From Thermoplasmatales archaeon ex4484_6 (GTDB lineage Archaea > Thermoplasmatota > Penumbrarchaeia > Penumbrarchaeales > Penumbrarchaeaceae), in the NCBI GenBank assembly GCA_002254385.1, contig NJDO01000003.1, positions 1 to 27,934 of the forward strand: a stretch of 27,934 nt of DNA, given 5' to 3'. The notes below the pieces were generated by a model. It did not search any database. It saw nothing but the letters and a program-made list of their open reading frames with translations, and was not told where the DNA came from. A program made the translations under genes and the position numbers. This document shows positions 22,976-27,934 of this stretch, one piece after another (position 1 is the stretch's first letter; every line of letters starts with the position of its first letter).

Positions 22976-25681
22976 TCACTCCTCCTCCACCATCTTCCCC
23001 CCCTTCTTCCTGAAGGCGAACAGCAGCACCAACATCAGCAGGATGATGACAGCTGCAAGAAGGACATACAGGAAAATGTCATTGCCCGTCTTCTCCTCCT
23101 TCTTGAGCGGAGGCACATCCTCTCCCTTATCCCATTCGGCTGTTCCGTATCCATTCTTCTCCGCAGAGAAATGCGTGCCATCGGGGAACTCACCCGTGAA
23201 TTCCGTGAAGACCGCCCGTCCGTTCTCGTCGGTCACGGCCTTGTAAACATCTCCGCCGATCGCAGCCTTCACCACGACGTCCTCAAGAGGATTGCCCTCC
23301 TCATCCACTATCACGATCTCCGGATGGGAAATCCGGGTGGAATGATCGTAATAGCCGAACACCATGTCAATGCTGGTGTCCTCCGTGAGGTTAACGTGGG
23401 TTTCCGTTCTCGTGTAGCCGCTCCTGTTTCCTCCATCGACCACCTCATCCGGAGGTATCGCCACAACGATATAGCTGCCGTAGGGCAGATTGTCCGAGGC
23501 AAAGGTTCCGGCGGCATCCGACTGCAGCGCGCTCACAAGCTCGCTTCCTTTGTAGATCTCTACCGTCGAACCGGGTGCGGCCTCTCCATCGAGGGGGCCT
23601 CCCGAAAATGTGAGATTACCTGATATTCTTGCTGTATCCGGAGGGATGTACTCGTAATATCTTAGGGAAATGAACATGTCCCTATCCTCCGTGAAATTCA
23701 CGATCCCCCTCCAGATGGTGTATCCCGATTCATTCCCGCCATACCGCACATCTCCAACCGGGCGGGCCACGATTATGTAATCACCGAAGGACACGTTATC
23801 GAGAACGAACCGCCCGTCCTCATCCGTCACGGTCGAATCGAACGGATGGGTCAAGCCGGGATCGAACAGGGTGACAGTGATATTTGCCGCGTTCTCCCCG
23901 TCGAGGGGGCCATTGTAGTAAACAACCCGCCCGGACAGGGTTCCAGAAGGCTCCGGCGTGTAGTTGTAGAACGGTACGGCTATATCGATATTCATGTCCC
24001 CCGTGAGGTTGAACGTTAGATTCCATTCGGTGTATCCGCTGACATTCCCACCCTCCATGACCGCATCGGTGGGAACGGCCCTGATCAGATAACCATCCCC
24101 GAAGGAAATATTCCGGAACAGGAAGTTCCCATCCTCCCCCACGATCATGTAGGTGAGGAGGGAGGAACCGTTATGAATGCTGATATTGCAGCCCGAAGCG
24201 TTCACGCCGTCCTGCGGCCCTCCATCGTAGGAGACATGCCCTTGAATTGTCCCCTTTGTGGGGGGAAGTGTGGTCGCGTTGAGGATTATTCCCTCTGACT
24301 CGATCCCCGAATCATCAAAGGAGACCAGCCGGAACCAGTATTCCGTTCCACCGACCAGCCCCTCCATCGTGTAGCTGCCGGCGCTCGTGGTATTGAGCAG
24401 CAGACGCCAGTCACCCGTGTCATTTCCGTATATCCGGTATCCGGCCGCATCACTGGAGTTCGAGCCGTCGAAGGAGATCCGGACCGAATCCTCGGAAAGA
24501 ACATCTATCGTTGCATTCTGCGGTGGATCGGGGGCCTCGAAATCCGGAAGGAGAACGTAGATGTATTGTGTCACATTCGCATCTATACCTTTCAGGAATA
24601 ATTCCCTTTCAACATCCCCCCCGCCATACCACAGCGTGATATCGTTCCTCACCGGACTTGAAGTGTTGGCCCCCCGATATGCTTTGGCTATAAGGGGCGG
24701 CATTTCAAGGAATCTACCTGTCTGATCGGACACGGGATCACTTCCTCCGAAATGTTCGGTGGAATATCTGACCTCCCCATCGGACGAGAGCTTCAGATCC
24801 ACACCCTCGATCACGGTCGTGTTTGTCTCGTCCCTTACCAGCACGATTCTCTCGTTCTCAACTGTGAACAGCGAACCCGAATATATGGCAAGATCCGAGG
24901 AAGGGGGATCGAATCCCAGCACCCTTGCGCTGCCGCCGTGAAGCTCCGCGAAGAGATTCTCGTAATACCCGCTCAAACGGAGAAGGGTGACATTATCAGA
25001 GTTCGTGCCGTAGAGTACGACTGATTCGGATCCGGTCATGTTGATGGTCAAGAAGTCCATGCTTACATCCGAGGAACTGCTGATGGAGAGTCCCTTTGCC
25101 TGTTCTTTATCGCTGGAGATCAGGACGAATCCCCCGGCCACTCTCCTTGAGCCGTAAATACCTATCGGGTTGTAAGCGCTGAGAAAAAACATTGACACAT
25201 CTTCGGAGTCCCAAATATTCATCGACGATCCGAGAGATGACAGCTTCAGATTCAGCAGGGTGATGTTGTTGCATCTGTTCAAGTTCACACTAACTGTACC
25301 CAAACCACCGACTATCTGCATGAAGGATAGCGTGATATTCGAACTCGAACTTAGTCCCGCAGCAGGTGAACTCGACAAACCCGCTGCCACTATCACATCA
25401 TCGGGCGAAGAGGAATTCCCTCTTATGGTCAGGTCGCCCTTTCCGGAAATCGAGAATCTATCGTAATTTCCGGAGTTCACGATTATCGTGGTATGAGGTC
25501 CGGCATCGTCCACCGCATCCTGTATGTTCGTGTATGTGGAACCTCCGGACCCATCCACGTAAAGTATGGTGTCTCCGGATGCCCTGCTTCCGGACCGGAC
25601 ATCGTCCATTCCGTAAGTTCCGAGCAGAACGGGAATCATCAAAAACAAAACACAGATAATTACGGAATACCTTCGACTCAT
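22976..25681 (-). CDS. Large surface protein: beta-helix, FN3, tandem repeats, C-terminal TM
   Basis: This 901-residue protein has a signal peptide (MSRRYSVIICVLFLMIPVLL). A beta-helix region at about 40-290 begins with the pectin-lyase-like TNIQDAVDDAG and TIIVNSGNYD. A fibronectin type III-like module lies at about 378-465 (PPQNATIDVL, AAGYRIYGND, GTEYWFRLVSFDDSG). Three repeats of about 105 residues start near 473, 579 and 683. Each begins with a G-x-V-x-Y-x-GGP-x-DG type motif, contains a GxY(L/I)(I/V)xAxP segment, then GGNxSGY. They resemble carboxypeptidase regulatory-like or CNA-B folds. A fourth, shorter one begins near 787. A membrane helix at about 869-890 and a short basic/acidic end anchor it. 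N-glycosylation sequons are abundant. The start is supported by GGGGGAT just upstream. Confidence 0.85.
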   Translation of the reverse strand: MSRRYSVIICVLFLMIPVLLGTYGMDDVRSGSRASGDTILYVDGSGGSTYTNIQDAVDDAGPHTTIIVNSGNYDRFSISGKGDLTIRGNSSSPDDVIVAAGLSSSPAAGLSSSSNITLSFMQIVGGLGTVSVNLNRCNNITLLNLKLSSLGSSMNIWDSEDVSMFFLSAYNPIGIYGSRRVAGGFVLISSDKEQAKGLSISSSSDVSMDFLTINMTGSESVVLYGTNSDNVTLLRLSGYYENLFAELHGGSARVLGFDPPSSDLAIYSGSLFTVENERIVLVRDETNTTVIEGVDLKLSSDGEVRYSTEHFGGSDPVSDQTGRFLEMPPLIAKAYRGANTSSPVRNDITLWYGGGDVERELFLKGIDANVTQYIYVLLPDFEAPDPPQNATIDVLSEDSVRISFDGSNSSDAAGYRIYGNDTGDWRLLLNTTSAGSYTMEGLVGGTEYWFRLVSFDDSGIESEGIILNATTLPPTKGTIQGHVSYDGGPQDGVNASGCNISIHNGSSLLTYMIVGEDGNFLFRNISFGDGYLIRAVPTDAVMEGGNVSGYTEWNLTFNLTGDMNIDIAVPFYNYTPEPSGTLSGRVVYYNGPLDGENAANITVTLFDPGLTHPFDSTVTDEDGRFVLDNVSFGDYIIVARPVGDVRYGGNESGYTIWRGIVNFTEDRDMFISLRYYEYIPPDTARISGNLTFSGGPLDGEAAPGSTVEIYKGSELVSALQSDAAGTFASDNLPYGSYIVVAIPPDEVVDGGNRSGYTRTETHVNLTEDTSIDMVFGYYDHSTRISHPEIVIVDEEGNPLEDVVVKAAIGGDVYKAVTDENGRAVFTEFTGEFPDGTHFSAEKNGYGTAEWDKGEDVPPLKKEEKTGNDIFLYVLLAAVIILLMLVLLFAFRKKGGKMVEEE

Positions 25682-25717
25682 CTTCCATCCCCCTTTGAAT
25701 AATTATTTACACGTACC

Positions 25718-25735
25718 AATATATGTTTATTAAGT
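25718..25735 (-). promoter_or_regulatory. TATA-like region for the 901-residue surface protein
   Basis: The minus strand reads AATAAACATATATT within this AT-rich stretch. It is 37-54 bases before the ATG at 25681, leaving a short leader that holds the GGGGGAT ribosome binding site (25686-25692). Confidence 0.4.
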
Positions 25736-25853
25736 TTTTATCGTGAAATCTGCACTTCAACTCCCTGTTGCCGGCGGATTCTGCCGTTAAACGATGATGA
25801 TCGTGGAATATTCCTTATCTGTGTCAATTCTCCTTACGCAAACCCCGGGGCAA

Positions 25854-25860
25854 GATTTAA
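25854..25860 (+). promoter_or_regulatory. TATA-like box for herA
   Basis: GATTTAA lies 53-59 bases before the herA ATG and just after the palindrome CCCCGGGG (25843-25850). The predicted leader of about 25-30 bases would contain the AGGTG site. Weak but the best candidate in the gap 25682-25912, which shows no gene. Confidence 0.35.
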
Positions 25861-25912
25861 CTACCTTCCTTCCGAAAGGGTCCCGCAATAGAGACACCAA
25901 AGGTGCTGTCCA

Positions 25913-27436
25913 ATGGAAACCGGTCATGCTCGGGAGGATGAAAGGCACCCGGAGCCCCCCGTGGGTGTCGTTTACGGCAACGTCTCGTCCAGTTCCTTCA
26001 GATGCATCCTTTCCGACCCGTCCATCAAGGAAATGGACCATGTTGAGGTACATCATCCTGTGGAGGGGTGGATACTGGGGAAGGTTGATGATCTGGAGCT
26101 GAGGTCCGATGTGGATGCGGGGGATGCGGCCCTTCTCCTCTCCGGTCGCGAGAGGAGCTCCGATTACCGGCGGATAGCCACGATCAAGGTGATAGGAAGA
26201 AGGAACGAGGAGGGGAGACTGATAAGGCCCCTTACACCGGTCCTCCCATCGTCTTCCGTATATCTCCCGGACGAGGAACCCGTGAGGGAGGTTCTCGGAC
26301 TGGGGCTCTCAAGGGAGAACGGAGCCTACGTCGGCAAGCTGTTCAATACCGGGATGGATGTGTGTATCGACCCCTATCAGGCCGTGGGAAATCACGTATC
26401 CATTATAGCAAAGACCGGATCGGGAAAATCCTACGTATGTGGTGTACTCGTCGAGGAGCTCAACCGACACGGAATACCCGTGGTGATACTCGATCTGCAC
26501 GGAGAATACCGTTCACTGATGTCCCCCAACATAGACGAAGATGAGTTCCGGAGGATGTCAAGGTTCGGTGTATCACCAAGGGGGCTCGCGGACTCGGTGT
26601 CCATCTTCTCTTTTTCGGCGGAGACTCCCGGGAGCGGTATCGATGTCCGCCTCGGTCTGGATGTTGCTTCCATGAACGCGGAGGACCTGCTGGACCTCAT
26701 GGGTCTCAGAAATGTGGGCCCCGGCTCATCCGTTCTCTATTCCGCCATAAGAAAGGTGAAAGACATATTGGGAGACGATGTGGAGCTCTACGATATCATC
26801 TCCGCTGTCGAGGCGGATGCCAACCCCGCAAAATGGAACGTCCTTTCCGGTCTGGAGCATATACAGAGGATCGACGCATTCAATGCTCCCCCGACCCCGG
26901 TGACCCAGATAGTATCGAAGGGGAGGATCACGATCGTCGAGATGAAGGATGCGCCACTGGACACCCAGCAGATAGGTGCGGCGGTCCTGTTGAAGAAGCT
27001 TTTCCACGCAAGGAAGGAGGGATTGATACCTCCCTTCATGCTCGTCGTGGAAGAGGCGCACCATTTCTGTCCCCAGTCCGGTCCTGCAATAACATCCCCC
27101 ATCCTGAGATCCATAGCATCCGAGGGGAGAAAGTTCGGAATGGGTCTCCTGATCGTTTCCCAGAGGCCCGCCAAGGTGGACAAGAACGTTCTGTCCCAGT
27201 GCGGGACCCAGATCATACTGAAGCTGACAAACCCCAACGATATCAAGGCGGTGATCGCATCGGTGGAGGGTCTCACGACAAGGATGGCGGACGAGATCCA
27301 GAGACTTCCCGTGGGTGTGGCCATCCTTGTGGGAGGAGGCATTTCCGAGCCCATTCTTGTGGAAGTGAGGACAAGAATGACACGGCATGGAGGCGGGGGT
27401 GTGGATATTCTCAGAGACCTTGAGATGAGAGGTTGA
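25913..27436 (+). CDS. herA: HerA family DNA helicase/translocase
   Basis: This 507-residue ATPase of the FtsK-HerA superfamily forms a hexameric ring that translocates DNA. In archaea it works with the nuclease NurA and with Mre11-Rad50 in double-strand break end resection. The N-terminal part (VGVVYGNVSSSSFRCIL, EVHHPVEGWILGKVDDLE) fits the HAS-barrel. Walker A is AKTGSGKSY (Lys172), and Walker B is LVVEEAHHFCP (Glu380/Glu381). SQRPAKVDKNVLSQCGT, with IILKLTNPND after it, is the conserved segment carrying the sensor and arginine-finger residues. The ATG follows AGGTG by seven bases. No nurA, mre11 or rad50 gene is in the window; the next gene is DUF357. Confidence 0.93.
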   Translation: METGHAREDERHPEPPVGVVYGNVSSSSFRCILSDPSIKEMDHVEVHHPVEGWILGKVDDLELRSDVDAGDAALLLSGRERSSDYRRIATIKVIGRRNEEGRLIRPLTPVLPSSSVYLPDEEPVREVLGLGLSRENGAYVGKLFNTGMDVCIDPYQAVGNHVSIIAKTGSGKSYVCGVLVEELNRHGIPVVILDLHGEYRSLMSPNIDEDEFRRMSRFGVSPRGLADSVSIFSFSAETPGSGIDVRLGLDVASMNAEDLLDLMGLRNVGPGSSVLYSAIRKVKDILGDDVELYDIISAVEADANPAKWNVLSGLEHIQRIDAFNAPPTPVTQIVSKGRITIVEMKDAPLDTQQIGAAVLLKKLFHARKEGLIPPFMLVVEEAHHFCPQSGPAITSPILRSIASEGRKFGMGLLIVSQRPAKVDKNVLSQCGTQIILKLTNPNDIKAVIASVEGLTTRMADEIQRLPVGVAILVGGGISEPILVEVRTRMTRHGGGGVDILRDLEMRG

Positions 27437-27471
27437 GCAATTATACAAAGAGGATAATGGTCTCATAAAGA

Positions 27472-27478
27472 TTATTTA
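27472..27478 (+). promoter_or_regulatory. TATA-like box for the DUF357 gene
   Basis: TTATTTA lies 35-41 bases before the ATG at 27513. The implied short leader contains a GGAG site at 27502-27505. Confidence 0.4.
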
Positions 27479-27512
27479 CCCCCGCCACACATACTCGACC
27501 CGGAGCTAGGTC

Positions 27513-27812
27513 ATGGAGATTATTACCGAGATCACCAGGGAAAGAATGGAGAAATACCTGGACACTACCTCCAGGGCTTTGAACAAGGTGGAGATCGCAC
27601 CCCCGCCCAGAAGTCATCTCAAGAAGCTCGCAGAGGACTTCCTGGCCATGGCCATGTCCTATTTCATGGATGCCAAGGCATTTGCCAAGGAAGGTAATTA
27701 CGTCCTTGCCTACGGAGCCGTGAACTATGCCCATGGCTGGCTGGATGCCGGTGCCAGGATGGGACTGTTCGATGTGGAGGAGGACGATCAGCTCTTCACC
27801 CTTGCGGAGTAG
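27513..27812 (+). CDS. DUF357 family protein
   Basis: This 99-residue, all-helical, soluble protein has the archaeal DUF357 pattern: LAEDFLAMAMSYFMDAKAFA, EGNYVLAYGAVNYAHGWLDA, then GARMGLF. The family is small, widespread in Euryarchaeota and without an assigned function. The fold resembles HEPN/TPR-like helical hairpins, which suggests binding to a partner. It has its own TATA-like box and ribosome binding site, so it can be expressed apart from herA. The 76-base gap to herA is short enough for read-through. A T-run follows the stop. Confidence 0.9.
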   Translation: MEIITEITRERMEKYLDTTSRALNKVEIAPPPRSHLKKLAEDFLAMAMSYFMDAKAFAKEGNYVLAYGAVNYAHGWLDAGARMGLFDVEEDDQLFTLAE

Positions 27813-27813
27813 A

Positions 27814-27821
27814 TCTTTTTT
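27814..27821 (+). terminator. T-run terminator after the DUF357 gene
   Basis: TCTTTTTT begins two bases after the TAG stop. Such T-runs are the main signal for archaeal RNA polymerase release. Confidence 0.5.
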
Positions 27822-27823
27822 CA

Positions 27824-27934
27824 TCATACAGGATTTTCAATATCCCTTACGCAAAGTGATCTTATGGGATATTGTGGTAAGTCCCTTCCGCCGATTGGAA
27901 AGAGAATCGGGACTTCCCCATCTATCAGCACCGG
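27824..27934 (-). CDS. Possible C-terminal end of a gene entering from the right edge
   Basis: On the minus strand a frame is open from the window edge for 36 codons and ends with two TGA codons in a row. The residues near the edge (PVLIDGEVPILFPIGG) look protein-like, but the last half uses AT-rich codons unlike the neighbouring genes. A plus-strand frame from 27864 (MGYCGKSLPPIGKRIG) is also open to the edge, so neither can be trusted from this window alone. Confidence 0.2.
   Translation of the reverse strand, partial: PVLIDGEVPILFPIGGRDLPQYPIRSLCVRDIENPV
27879..27915. other. Compound inverted repeat near the right edge
   Basis: AAGTC (27879-27883) pairs with GACTT (27911-27915), and CCGATT (27891-27896) pairs with AATCGG (27905-27910). 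This gives an 11-base-pair stem with a 7-base bulge on one side and the loop GGAAAGAG. An alternative 7-base pairing AAGTCCC/GGGACTT also exists. It could be a structured RNA or an operator; context is cut off by the window edge. Confidence 0.3.

Overview
The window reads as a chromosomal segment of an archaeon, most likely a euryarchaeote and plausibly Thermoplasmatota-like. The lineage is inferred from gene content because no rRNA is present. Archaeal markers are DNA topoisomerase VI (both subunits), fibrillarin (FlpA), HerA helicase, a DUF357 protein, a KaiC-like protein and pilin-like N-termini. Many TATA-like boxes lie 23-30 bases before a start codon, which suggests leaderless transcripts, while genes inside operons carry strong GGAGGTGA-type ribosome binding sites. 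Coding density is high. No gap exceeds 300 bases, and I saw no rRNA, tRNA, CRISPR array, insertion sequence or integrase.

Left part (1-7437). A truncated secreted protein on the minus strand is divergent from a tightly coupled plus-strand operon: two small pilin-like proteins and a 1501-residue N-terminally anchored protein, joined by ATGA overlaps. A further membrane-anchored protein converges on the operon and overlaps it by four bases. Divergent from that is a KaiC/RecA-fold protein whose Walker A and Walker B motifs are both altered. This block is the best candidate for an undescribed surface or pilus-related system.

Middle part (7480-15272). A minus-strand operon encodes a beta-helix/Ig-like surface protein with a long cytoplasmic tail, a dual-specificity protein phosphatase and a sugar-phosphate nucleotidyltransferase. 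A radical SAM enzyme diverges from it through a 62-base spacer with a TATA-like element readable on both strands. A two-TM, coiled-coil membrane protein with CorA-like layout but no GMN motif follows.

Right part (15273-27934). top6B-top6A form an operon, followed by two coupled PhoU-TrkA_C paralogues. On the minus strand are DUF1015-serC (serine metabolism), flpA and a second large beta-helix/FN3/repeat surface protein. herA and a DUF357 gene close the window on the plus strand. Several perfect inverted repeats lie exactly at promoters or gene ends and are listed separately.
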